In this document: piece after piece, positions 1-7,902 of the stretch
How positions within the stretch are numbered: the first letter of the stretch is position 1
How the letters are laid out: each line of letters opens with the position of its first letter
Notes under the pieces: model-generated
What the model was told of the DNA's origin: nothing
Seen by the model: the letters and a program-made list of their open reading frames with translations, nothing else
The model's database searches: none
Assembly: GCA_902801295.1 (NCBI GenBank)
Contig: CADCHN010000029.1
Coordinates: 1-35,109, forward strand
Origin: Oscillospiraceae bacterium
Lineage (GTDB): Bacteria; Bacillota; Clostridia; Oscillospirales; Oscillospiraceae
Length of the DNA stretch: 35,109 nt
Direction: 5' to 3'
Made by a program: the position numbers and the translations under genes

Positions 1-62
1 AGCTAAAACTAAAGGGCCTGACACCTGCTCAACACAGATACCAGACCCTTCAGGTCGCTTAA
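1..62 (+). CDS. IS3-family transposase, C-terminal end only (partial)
   Basis: The frame entering the window from the left encodes LKLKGLTPAQHRYQTLQVA and then a TAA stop at 60-62. The pattern K-L-K-G-L-[ST]-P-x-x-x-R-x-Q-x-L is the usual last segment of the DDE integrase (OrfB) of IS3/IS150-group insertion sequences, placed just after the rve core domain. A matching IS terminal repeat follows at 73-97, as expected for an IS3 element, whose transposase stop lies a few tens of bases inside the right end. The rest of the gene is outside the window, so I cannot tell whether the element is intact. Confidence 0.75.
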   Translation, partial: LKLKGLTPAQHRYQTLQVA

Positions 63-72
63 TTAATTCTTT

Positions 73-97
73 TGTCTAACTTTTGGGGTTCACTTCA
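73..97 (+). repeat. Right terminal repeat of the IS3-family element
   Basis: The 25 bases from TGTCTAAC to CACTTCA lie directly after the transposase stop and end in TTCA. This fits the right inverted repeat of IS150-group elements, whose left ends start TGAA. The same 25-mer aligned to the inner arm of the hairpin at 23066-23090 (reverse complement) matches at 18 of 25 positions, which supports a common terminal-repeat origin. The left repeat of this copy is outside the window. Confidence 0.6.
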
Positions 98-117
98 CAT
101 CCGGTGGATGTTTTTTT
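97..117 (+). terminator. Hairpin plus T-run at the IS end
   Basis: The arms ACATCC (97-102) and GGATGT (106-111) flank a GGT loop and run directly into six further T residues (112-117) on the plus strand. The stem is short, but the U-tract is good. It would stop transcripts leaving the transposase before they run antisense into the CapD-like gene that ends at 133. Confidence 0.5.
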
Positions 118-132
118 GTTTGTTTCCGAAGC

Positions 133-2184
133 TCAGGTCGCCATCGCGGCTTCCTGCTCCTTGTTATGTTCGGGTGTCCTTTCCTCCGCTGTCAGGACCG
201 GATCCGGAATGACCTTTTGACTGTTGTAGGTGGGATGATATGTCGGGACAATTTGCTCTACATAGCTGCGAATGTTCTCGTCATTCCGATAGGCGATCTC
301 ATTCAGCTCATAGAGGTTATCCAGAAACGTCTCTGTATCAAAGGGAATGGGGCAGCCGATGTGAATCAGCTTATTGGCCGTCCGTTTCAGGCCCTCTTCA
401 GCCATCAGCTTTTCTTCATACAGCTTTTCCCCGGGGCGCAGGCCGGTGTATTCGATCTTGATATCCACATCGGGCTTCAGGCCGGACAGGCGGATCAGAT
501 TCCGCGCCAGCGTATCGATCTTGACCGGGCTGCCCATATCCAGAACAAAAATTTCGCCGCCATGGGCATAGGTGCCGGCCAGCAGAACCAGGCTTACTGC
601 CTCGGGAACCGTCATAAAATAGCGGATAATGTCCGGATGCGTGACGGTGACGGGGCCGCCGCGCTCGATCTGGCGCTTGAAGATCGGCACCACAGAGCCG
701 TTGGAACCCAAAACATTACCGAAGCGAACCGCGACAAATTCCGTTTTGACATTGCAGAAGAGATCATCTGCGCCGTTCTTCTCAATGCTGTGCTCGCCCC
801 GATGCATGTAAAACTGGGGTATTTCTTTGGCTTTTCCCGCTTTGATCTTGGCATCGAAGCACTGGATGATCATTTCGCACAGCCGCTTGCTGGCGCCCAT
901 AATATTGGTCGGGTTGACGGCCTTGTCCGTGCTGATCAGCACAAAACGCTCGCAGCCGTGTAGCATGGCGGCATAGGCAGTTTTGTAGGTACCGATGGGG
1001 TTGTTCTTGATGGCCTCGCAGGGGCTGTCCTCCATAAGAGGAACGTGCTTATGCGCCGCAGCGTGATAAATAATCTGCGGTCGATAATCGCGGCAAACCT
1101 GGAAAATCCGGCGACTGTCGCGCACCGAACCGATCAGCACAACGATATCCAGCTCCGGATACTTATCCTTCAGTTCCAGCTGAATATCATAGGCGTTATT
1201 CTCGTAAATATCAAAAATAATCAGGCGCTTCGGACTGTGACCGGCGATCTGGCGGCAGAGTTCCGAGCCGATGCTGCCGCCGCCGCCGGTGACCATAACG
1301 GTTTTTCCCTTGATAAACTCGAAAACCTCTGTCAGGTCAGGCTTGATCGGATCACGGCCGAGCAGATCCTCGATGGAAACGTTCTTCAGGGCGCTGGCCG
1401 TCAGCTGTCCGTTGACAAACTGGTACATGCCGGGCAAATTTTTGATTTCGCAGTCCGTTTCGTTGCAGATACTCAAAACGTCGCGGCGCTCCGCCATCGA
1501 TGCGCTGGGGATTGCAAGGAAGATTTTATTGACATGATACTTCTCGACGTTTTCCAGGATGGCTTCCCGTCCGCCGACAACGCGGACATTGTCGACATAG
1601 CGTCCCCATTTGTTGGGGTTATCATCGATGATGCAGACGACCTTTCCGTTGGAGCGGTCGGTATTGAGATCGCGCAGGATCATCTGTCCCGCAGAGCCTG
1701 CGCCGATGAGCATGATCCGATCCTTGCTGGTTTTTCCGAAAGCATTAACGATGGCGAGTACCGCCCGATAGGAGAAGCGAATCCCCGCGACAAAAGCGAA
1801 CTGCAAAATAGCGCCGATCATATAATAGGAGATGGGCATTCTGGCAATAAAAGCCAGCGTGATCGCAACGTGAAGAGCCGATGACAGAAGCGAGGCCAGC
1901 AATGTTCTTCCGAATTCATTGAAGCTGGCGAAGCGCCAGATGCTTCGGTACAGCCCCATCAGCATAAAGAGCACCACGCACAGGAGCGCATAACCGGGCG
2001 CAAACTTTGACCAGGCAGAGATATAAATGGGGCGTATCTCCGAATACCGGAAATCAAAACGAACCAGCAGCGCAAGGAAATAGGCCACATTGACCATCAG
2101 CGCATCATATAGAATCAGAAGCACTGCGATTTTCTGCCAATGCTGATAGCGGAACGGTTTTTTCGTTGTTTGGTTTTTTTCCAT
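133..2184 (-). CDS. Membrane nucleoside-diphosphate-sugar dehydratase/epimerase (CapD/PglF/WbpM-like)
   Basis: 683 residues. Four hydrophobic segments occupy about residues 18-150. A first Rossmann-like region has GAGSAGQ at 161-167 (the CoA-binding-like domain usual in this family). The catalytic short-chain dehydrogenase domain has TGGGGSIG at 299-306 (NAD(P) binding), STDKAV at 418-423 and MGASK at 429-433. Known family members dehydrate UDP-GlcNAc to the 4-keto-6-deoxy sugar, the first step to bacillosamine or related surface-glycan sugars at the inner face of the membrane. There is an extra segment of about 30 residues (447-478) between MGASKRLCE and the conserved FVAVRFGNVLGS. AAGGA lies about 9 bases upstream of the ATG, and a consensus-like promoter lies at 2281-2309. 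It stands alone, divergent from recJ. Which sugar is made cannot be read from the sequence. Confidence 0.88.
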   Translation of the reverse strand: MEKNQTTKKPFRYQHWQKIAVLLILYDALMVNVAYFLALLVRFDFRYSEIRPIYISAWSKFAPGYALLCVVLFMLMGLYRSIWRFASFNEFGRTLLASLLSSALHVAITLAFIARMPISYYMIGAILQFAFVAGIRFSYRAVLAIVNAFGKTSKDRIMLIGAGSAGQMILRDLNTDRSNGKVVCIIDDNPNKWGRYVDNVRVVGGREAILENVEKYHVNKIFLAIPSASMAERRDVLSICNETDCEIKNLPGMYQFVNGQLTASALKNVSIEDLLGRDPIKPDLTEVFEFIKGKTVMVTGGGGSIGSELCRQIAGHSPKRLIIFDIYENNAYDIQLELKDKYPELDIVVLIGSVRDSRRIFQVCRDYRPQIIYHAAAHKHVPLMEDSPCEAIKNNPIGTYKTAYAAMLHGCERFVLISTDKAVNPTNIMGASKRLCEMIIQCFDAKIKAGKAKEIPQFYMHRGEHSIEKNGADDLFCNVKTEFVAVRFGNVLGSNGSVVPIFKRQIERGGPVTVTHPDIIRYFMTVPEAVSLVLLAGTYAHGGEIFVLDMGSPVKIDTLARNLIRLSGLKPDVDIKIEYTGLRPGEKLYEEKLMAEEGLKRTANKLIHIGCPIPFDTETFLDNLYELNEIAYRNDENIRSYVEQIVPTYHPTYNSQKVIPDPVLTAEERTPEHNKEQEAAMAT

Positions 2185-2217
2185 ATTGACAAGTCCTTCT
2201 GTTGTATATATTGATGG

Positions 2218-2255
2218 CGGAAGGATGACAACTGCGTCACGATCGGGTCCTTCCG
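2218..2255 (-). promoter_or_regulatory. Hairpin in the 5' leader of the CapD-like gene
   Basis: CGGAAGGA at 2218-2225 is the exact reverse complement of TCCTTCCG at 2248-2255. It would form an 8-bp stem in the transcript leader between the promoter at 2281-2309 and the start codon at 2184. No known riboswitch class is recognisable. The function is unknown. Confidence 0.35.
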
Positions 2256-2280
2256 GGGACTATCCATAGCATTTCAAAGT

Positions 2281-2309
2281 ATTTTATCATGATCTTTGTT
2301 TTTTTGCAA
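2281..2309 (-). promoter_or_regulatory. Sigma-A-type promoter of the CapD-like gene
   Basis: On the minus strand, TTGCAA (2309-2304), a 17-base spacer and TAAAAT (2286-2281). The spacing is ideal. It lies about 100 bases upstream of the start at 2184. Confidence 0.65.
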
Positions 2310-2390
2310 CCGTATTTGGGAATCTTCGGAAGCTCAAAGGAAACGGAAAAGCGGAAACTCGCAATGCGGAAAAGCAGCCTATTCTGGCTA

Positions 2391-2419
2391 TTGTCATTCC
2401 CCTGTTCTTTTGTTATAAT
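2391..2419 (+). promoter_or_regulatory. Sigma-A-type promoter of the recJ-rel-dtd-MBL operon
   Basis: TTGTCA (2391-2396), a 17-base spacer and a perfect TATAAT (2414-2419). The recJ start is only about 11 bases after the expected transcription start, so the leader is very short. Confidence 0.75.
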
Positions 2420-2436
2420 AAGATATTAAAAAGGAA

Positions 2437-4461
2437 ATGAATGGAACAGATATGAGAGAGAAACTGTGGAAAATACCATATGAGCGTCCGGAGGCACCGG
2501 AGGAGCTGCTGCGCAGCGGTATTCCCCCGCTGCTGGCCGCCGTTCTGAAGCTGCGCGGCGTGACAAGCGTCCGGGAGGCTGAGCTTCTCTTCCATGCCGG
2601 GCCGGAGTCGCTGCACGATCCGATGCTGCTGCAGGATATGAGCGCCGCTGCCGCCCGCCTGCGCCAGGCCATCTCCGGCGGAGAAACCGTCGCGGTCTAC
2701 GGTGACTACGACGTGGACGGCATCACCTCCACCTGCCTGCTGACAGACTACCTCCGCAGCAAGGGTCTTCGCTGCCTTCCCTATATTCCCAGCCGGGACA
2801 ACGAGGGCTACGGCCTCAACTGCGCCGCCATCGACACACTGCACGAGGCAGGCGTCAGCCTGATGATCACGGTGGACTGCGGCATCACCGCCCGCGAGGA
2901 GGCGGACTATGCCCGCTCGCTCGGCATAGACCTTGTCATCACGGATCACCATGAGTGCGGCGTCGGCCCGCTGCCGGACGCCTGCGCCGTAGTCGATCCC
3001 AAGCGCGAGGACGACCGCTACCCCAACCCCTATCTGGCCGGCGTCGGCGTGGCGATGAAGCTGGCCTGTGCCTGCGAGGGTGAAAGCGAGAACCTATTGG
3101 CGTGTTACGCCGATCTCGTGGCCGTCGGCACCGTAGCCGACGTGATGCCTCTCGTCGGCGAAAACCGCGCGCTGGTGCAGATGGGGCTGGAGATGCTGCG
3201 CGAGCGGCCGCGCCTGGGTCTTGCCGCCATGCTGAAGGAATCCGGGCTGGACGAAAAGAAGCTCACCGCCTCGTCGATCGGCTTCGGCCTGGCACCGCGG
3301 CTGAACGCGGCCGGGCGCCTCGGCCAAACGGAGATCGCTCTGCAGCTGCTGATGACGCAGGATCCGGACGAGGCCGCGCGCCTCGCCGCCTCGCTCTGCG
3401 AGCTCAACCGCAAACGCCAGAGCATCGAGACCGAGATCTGGCAGGAGGCCAATGCCATGCTCGAGGGCCGCGAACCAGACGGGCCCATCGTCCTGTGCAG
3501 CGACCGCTGGCACCAGGGCGTGATCGGCATTGCCGCCTCACGTCTGGCCGAGCAATACTCGCTGCCCGCTATCATGATCTGCTTCCACGGTGACAGGGGC
3601 AAAGGCTCCTGCCGCAGCTACGGCGGCTTTAATCTCTTCGACGCGCTGTCCGCCTGTGCCGAGCACCTGACCGGCTTCGGCGGGCACGCCCTCGCAGCCG
3701 GCTTGAACCTGCGCCAGGATCAGCTGGCCGACTTCCGCCGCGCCCTCACAGCCTATTATCAGTCGCACAAACCCGCACCGATGCCGGAGGTGCTCTGCGA
3801 CCTGCTGATTACAGATCCCGCGCTGCTGAGCCTTGACAATGTCTTTTCGCTCGAGCGGCTGGAGCCCTACGGCAGCGAAAATCCGCGCCCCGTGTTCTGC
3901 CTGAGCGGCGTCACGGTCGAGACGCTGACGCCCGTGGGCGGCGGCAGGCATCTGCGCCTGCGCGTCAATCTCCGCGGCGAGATCCTCGAGGGGATCTTCT
4001 TCTCCCACACGGCAAAGGAGCTTGGCCTGCGAGAGGGTGAACGCGCCGATCTGGCCTTTACCCCACAGGTGAACGAGTTTCGCGGCAGCCGCAGCGTGCA
4101 GCTGCTGGTTACCGCCGCGCGGCCTCACCGCCCGGAGGCGCTTTGCGAAGCGATCCTGAGCGGTCGGCAGGACGCGCTGTGGGCCGCCTCGCCCTGGTGC
4201 CCGCAGCGCGCGGATTTTGTCCGCGTCTGGCGGATGCTGGAGCGGCCAAGCTTTCATGTAGGCGCAAGCTGCCAGGCGGTATTGCGCCAATGCCCCGAGG
4301 GCATGGAGCCGGAGCGTTTCTGCCTGTGCCTGGCCGTGCTGCGGGAAGCCGGCCTGTTGAGCGGCGAGGGCCCTATGCTCTACGACGCAACTGCCGCGCC
4401 CGCCTGCGGCAAGGCCGATCTGGAGGCCACCAAACTTCTGCGTTTTTTGCACAGCTGCTGA
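2437..4461 (+). CDS. recJ: Single-stranded-DNA-specific exonuclease RecJ
   Basis: 674 residues, a normal RecJ length. The DHH phosphoesterase domain carries DYDVDG at 90-95, DCGIT at 147-151 and DHHE at 170-173, the Mn/Mg-binding motifs. The DHHA1 domain contains GGHALAAGL at about 415-423. The C-terminal OB-like domain follows (SENPRPVF at its entry). RecJ degrades single-stranded DNA 5' to 3' in recombination and mismatch/base-excision repair, in the cytoplasm. It is the first gene of a four-gene operon. The start is uncertain: the ATG at 2437 has AAGGA only one base away, while the in-frame ATG at 2452 (MREKLWKI) has only a weak GGAA. Either way the leader is unusually short. Confidence 0.95.
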   Translation: MNGTDMREKLWKIPYERPEAPEELLRSGIPPLLAAVLKLRGVTSVREAELLFHAGPESLHDPMLLQDMSAAAARLRQAISGGETVAVYGDYDVDGITSTCLLTDYLRSKGLRCLPYIPSRDNEGYGLNCAAIDTLHEAGVSLMITVDCGITAREEADYARSLGIDLVITDHHECGVGPLPDACAVVDPKREDDRYPNPYLAGVGVAMKLACACEGESENLLACYADLVAVGTVADVMPLVGENRALVQMGLEMLRERPRLGLAAMLKESGLDEKKLTASSIGFGLAPRLNAAGRLGQTEIALQLLMTQDPDEAARLAASLCELNRKRQSIETEIWQEANAMLEGREPDGPIVLCSDRWHQGVIGIAASRLAEQYSLPAIMICFHGDRGKGSCRSYGGFNLFDALSACAEHLTGFGGHALAAGLNLRQDQLADFRRALTAYYQSHKPAPMPEVLCDLLITDPALLSLDNVFSLERLEPYGSENPRPVFCLSGVTVETLTPVGGGRHLRLRVNLRGEILEGIFFSHTAKELGLREGERADLAFTPQVNEFRGSRSVQLLVTAARPHRPEALCEAILSGRQDALWAASPWCPQRADFVRVWRMLERPSFHVGASCQAVLRQCPEGMEPERFCLCLAVLREAGLLSGEGPMLYDATAAPACGKADLEATKLLRFLHSC

Positions 4462-4513
4462 TTCTGCCGCGTTAGACAGCAGCCCAGTCCGACGATGAAT
4501 CGAGGGTCGAACG

Positions 4514-6763
4514 ATGGAAGAAACAATGGAAAATCAAGTCCCGGAGCGTAAGCTGCCCGATCCGGACGAGATGTACACCCGTCTGGAGGCGCGCTTGAGC
4601 GGCATCGGCCACCCGATGGATCTCAAGCGCATCCGCGCGGCCTATGAACTTGCCAAGCGCGGTCACGAGGGGCAAAAGCGCAAGGACGGCTCGCCCTATC
4701 TGACGCATTGCGTCGCGACGGCGGAGATTGCCGTGGACTTCGGTCTGGACGAGGACTCGATCGTGGCGGCGCTGCTGCACGACACCATTGAGGACACGGA
4801 CATCACCCACGACGAGATCGAGCGCCAGTTCGGCGCCGCGGTAGCCGACATCGTGGACGGTGTCACCAAGCTGACGCGCGTACAGTACACCAGCAAGGAA
4901 GACGAGCAGATGGAAAATCTGCGCAAGATGCTCATGGCCATGGCCAAGGACATCCGCGTCATCCTCATCAAGATCGCCGACCGTCTGCACAACATGCGCA
5001 CGATGGCTTATCAGTCCCCCGAAAAACAGCGCAGCAAGTCGCTCGAGACCATGGAGATCTATGCGCCGCTTGCCCACCGCCTGGGCATGCAGCGCGCCAA
5101 GTGGGAGCTGGAGGATCTGTCGCTGCAGTATCTGGATCCCGACGGCTACCGGGAGATCACCTCATCTCTGGAGCAGAAAATGCCCCAGTTGGAGGCCTTC
5201 ATGGACTCCGTCAAGCGCAAGATCCAGCAGCGGTTGGACGAAGAGGGCATCCACGCCTCCATTTTCAGCCGCATCAAGCACGTCTACAGCATCTACCGCA
5301 AGATGTATGCCCAGAAGCTGAACCTGGACGGCATCTTTGACCTCTGCGCTTTCCGCGTCATCGTTGACACCATTCCCGACTGTTATAACGTGCTGGGCAT
5401 CATCCACGATATGTTCAAGCCCGTGCCCGGCCGCTTTAAGGACTATATCTCCACCCCCAAGCCGAACATGTACCAGAGTGTGCACACCACGGTCATCGGC
5501 ACGGAGGGTATCCCCTTCGAGGTGCAGACCCGCACCTGGGAAATGCACCACACTGCCGAATACGGCATCGCCGCCCACTGGAAGTACAAAATGGGCGACA
5601 ACGGCGCTTCGCTGCGCGTGGGCGACGAGGACAAGTTTGCCTGGGTGCGCCGTCTGCTGGAGAGCCAGCAGGAATCCGACGCGCAGGACTTCTTCCACAA
5701 TCTGAAAATCGACATGTTTGCCGACGAGGTCTTCGTCTTCTCCCCCAAGGGAGACGTCATCAACCTCCCTGCCGGCGCAACACCCATCGACTTTGCCTAC
5801 AGCATCCACTCGGACGTCGGTAACCACATGGTCGGTGCCAGCGTTAACGGGCGTATCGTCACCTTTGATTACGTCCTTCAAAACGGCGACATTGTCGAGA
5901 TCCGCACCTCCAAGTCCGCGCCCGGCCCCAGCCGCGACTGGCTGAACGTGGCGCAGAGCGGCTCGGCCCGCACCAAGATCAAGCAGTGGTTCAAGAAGGA
6001 GCGGCGCGACGAGAACATCGAGCGCGGCCGCGCCATGCTCGCCGACGAGCTGCGGCACAACGGCGTAGCGCTGGAGGAGGTGCTGGACGAGGAGCTGATG
6101 GCCCCGGTGCTCAAGCGCCTGTGCTTCAACAGCCCCGAGGACATGTTCGCCGCCATCGGCTATGGCGGTCTCACCGCCGTGCGCGCAGCCAACCGACTGA
6201 AGGACGAGCTGGCCCGCAGCGCCAAGGACGAGAAGAAAACCGCACTCGACAAAGTGTCGCAGGCAGCGGAGCGGCGTGAACAGCAGGCCGCCCGGCGCGA
6301 GAGCAAGCCCATTCAGGGCATTCTGGTGCAGGGGCTCGACAACTGTCTCGTCAAATTTTCCCGCTGCTGCACGCCGGTGCCCGGCGATCCGGTCGTCGGC
6401 TTTATCACCCGCGGCCAGGGCGTGTCCATCCACCGGCAGGACTGCGAAAACTATATCCACCGCAGCCAGGATCCGGCCGAAGAAGGCCGCTGGATCAAGG
6501 TCTCCTGGGCCGACGAGATTTCTGAGCGCTACAACACCTCGCTGATGCTCTTTGCCCAGGACCGCAGCGGTCTTGTCATGGACATTGCGACAGTGCTCAA
6601 CTCGCTCAACGCCAAGGTTCGAACCCTCAATGCCCGCGACAACGGCGGCAATGCGCAGATCTATATCACCCTGGAGGTTCAAAACGTGCAGGAGCTGTAT
6701 TTTATCATCGGCAAGCTCAACCAGATCAGCGGCGTGACAGAGGTCACCCGCAACGGACAGTGA
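4514..6763 (+). CDS. rel: Bifunctional (p)ppGpp synthetase/hydrolase (RelA/SpoT homologue)
   Basis: 749 residues, with the complete long RSH architecture. The HD hydrolase domain has His65, HD at 89-90 and RLHNMRT near 160. The synthetase domain follows, with RFKDYISTPKPN and YQSVHTT near 306-325. A TGS domain spans about 405-465, and a zinc-finger-like CCTPVPGD motif lies near 620. The C-terminal ACT domain spans about 675-749. The intact HD box together with the RxKD (not ExDD) synthetase motif marks the bifunctional Gram-positive type. It makes and degrades the stringent-response alarmone on the ribosome. A GAGGG Shine-Dalgarno site lies 7 bases before the ATG. It follows recJ by 52 bases in the same operon. 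Confidence 0.95.
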   Translation: MEETMENQVPERKLPDPDEMYTRLEARLSGIGHPMDLKRIRAAYELAKRGHEGQKRKDGSPYLTHCVATAEIAVDFGLDEDSIVAALLHDTIEDTDITHDEIERQFGAAVADIVDGVTKLTRVQYTSKEDEQMENLRKMLMAMAKDIRVILIKIADRLHNMRTMAYQSPEKQRSKSLETMEIYAPLAHRLGMQRAKWELEDLSLQYLDPDGYREITSSLEQKMPQLEAFMDSVKRKIQQRLDEEGIHASIFSRIKHVYSIYRKMYAQKLNLDGIFDLCAFRVIVDTIPDCYNVLGIIHDMFKPVPGRFKDYISTPKPNMYQSVHTTVIGTEGIPFEVQTRTWEMHHTAEYGIAAHWKYKMGDNGASLRVGDEDKFAWVRRLLESQQESDAQDFFHNLKIDMFADEVFVFSPKGDVINLPAGATPIDFAYSIHSDVGNHMVGASVNGRIVTFDYVLQNGDIVEIRTSKSAPGPSRDWLNVAQSGSARTKIKQWFKKERRDENIERGRAMLADELRHNGVALEEVLDEELMAPVLKRLCFNSPEDMFAAIGYGGLTAVRAANRLKDELARSAKDEKKTALDKVSQAAERREQQAARRESKPIQGILVQGLDNCLVKFSRCCTPVPGDPVVGFITRGQGVSIHRQDCENYIHRSQDPAEEGRWIKVSWADEISERYNTSLMLFAQDRSGLVMDIATVLNSLNAKVRTLNARDNGGNAQIYITLEVQNVQELYFIIGKLNQISGVTEVTRNGQ

Positions 6764-6770
6764 GGCGCCG

Positions 6771-7214
6771 ATGAGAGCAGTTGTGACAAGAGTACAGTCC
6801 GCCCACGTCACGATCGACGGCGAGGAAATCAGCCGCATCGGGCGCGGTCTGCTCGTGCTGCTCGGCGTTCACAGGGACGATACCGAGCAGGAAGCGGAAA
6901 AGATCGCCGACAAGATCTGCGGTCTGCGGATTTTTGAGGACGAGGCCGGCAAAATGAACGTCAACCCCGCCGACGCAAGCGCTGAGCTGCTGATCGTCAG
7001 CCAGTTCACCCTGTTTGCCGACTGTCGCTCCCGCCGCCCCGGCTTTTCTCTGGCCGCCCGGCCGGAAACCGCCATTCCCCTCTATGAAAAGGTCATCGCG
7101 CTCTGCCGCGCGCGGGGCTTTACCGTCGGCACCGGTCGTTTTGCGGCCGATATGCAGGTTGTTTCGCAAAACGACGGGCCTGTCACCATTCTTCTGGATA
7201 CGAAGGAGCTGTAA
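6771..7214 (+). CDS. dtd: D-aminoacyl-tRNA deacylase
   Basis: 147 residues, the family length. It shows the two DTD signature motifs: SQFTL in the middle and the C-terminal NxGPVT equivalent (NDGPVTI). The enzyme is cytoplasmic and hydrolyses D-amino acids, and glycine from tRNA-Ala, off tRNAs, recycling mischarged tRNA. It starts 8 bases after rel, with GAGG from the rel stop region as ribosome-binding site. The rel-dtd neighbourhood is common in Firmicutes. Confidence 0.95.
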   Translation: MRAVVTRVQSAHVTIDGEEISRIGRGLLVLLGVHRDDTEQEAEKIADKICGLRIFEDEAGKMNVNPADASAELLIVSQFTLFADCRSRRPGFSLAARPETAIPLYEKVIALCRARGFTVGTGRFAADMQVVSQNDGPVTILLDTKEL

Positions 7215-7216
7215 AT

Positions 7217-7825
7217 ATGCTGATAAAAACCATTCCCGTCGGCCAACTGGAGACCAACTGCTATGTCGTCACCGACGAGGCCAGCCTCCGCTGCGCGGTT
7301 ATCGATCCCGGCGACGAAAGCAACACGATTCTGGACTATCTGGAAGACCATCGTCTGCGCTGCGAGGCCATTTTGCTGACCCACGGGCACTACGATCACG
7401 TGGGCGCGGTGGCTGCCGTCGCGGAGGAGACCGGAGCGAAGGTTTATATGAACCGCCGCGACGACACCGGCGGAAGCGACCCGCGCCTCCCCTATTCCCT
7501 GCCCGCGGGCGGCGCCTACTACGACGACGGCGACACGGTCGAGGTCGGGGCGCTGCGCTTTGAGGTGATCGCCACTCCGGGCCACACGCCCGGCGGCGTC
7601 TCTCTGCGCTGCGGCGAGGCGCTCTTTACCGGCGACACGCTCTTTCGCGGCAGCTGCGGGCGCACCGATCTGCCCGGCGGCGACATGGACGAGGAGCTGC
7701 GCAGCCTGAAGAAGCTCTGCGCCCTCCCCGGCGACTACGAGGTCTACCCCGGCCACATGGACCCGAGCAGCCTTGACCGGGAACGCGCGCTCAACTACTA
7801 CTGCCGGCTGGCGGTTCGGAATTGA
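7217..7825 (+). CDS. Metallo-beta-lactamase-fold hydrolase (glyoxalase II-like)
   Basis: 202 residues. The motif THGHYDHVGA is the HxHxDH zinc site. ATPGHTPGG supplies the next metal histidine, FTGDTLF the bridging aspartate, and YPGHM the last histidine. This pattern fits the stand-alone glyoxalase-II-like group (YcbL type) often found after rel and dtd. The physiological substrate is not defined by sequence. It starts 2 bases after the dtd stop, with GAAGGAG as ribosome-binding site, and is the last gene before the strong terminator at 7838-7883. Confidence 0.9.
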   Translation: MLIKTIPVGQLETNCYVVTDEASLRCAVIDPGDESNTILDYLEDHRLRCEAILLTHGHYDHVGAVAAVAEETGAKVYMNRRDDTGGSDPRLPYSLPAGGAYYDDGDTVEVGALRFEVIATPGHTPGGVSLRCGEALFTGDTLFRGSCGRTDLPGGDMDEELRSLKKLCALPGDYEVYPGHMDPSSLDRERALNYYCRLAVRN

Positions 7826-7837
7826 GCTTTTGATAGA

Positions 7838-7883
7838 AAAAACGCGGTGAATACGCTGAAATCAGCGTATTCACCGCGTTTTT
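7838..7883. terminator. Bidirectional terminator, 22-bp perfect stem
   Basis: The arms 7838-7859 and 7862-7883 are exactly complementary over 22 bases and begin and end in A5/T5, so the hairpin has a U-tract in either direction. It sits between the convergent MBL-hydrolase operon (+) and the membrane-protein gene (-), and would end both. Confidence 0.92.
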
Positions 7884-7902
7884 CGTTTCTTGCGCCAGTT
7901 TC

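Noticed and set aside
1045..1884. Long open frame opposite the CapD-like gene
   Set aside because: It is an antisense shadow of a clearly conserved gene with no ribosome-binding site or family features.
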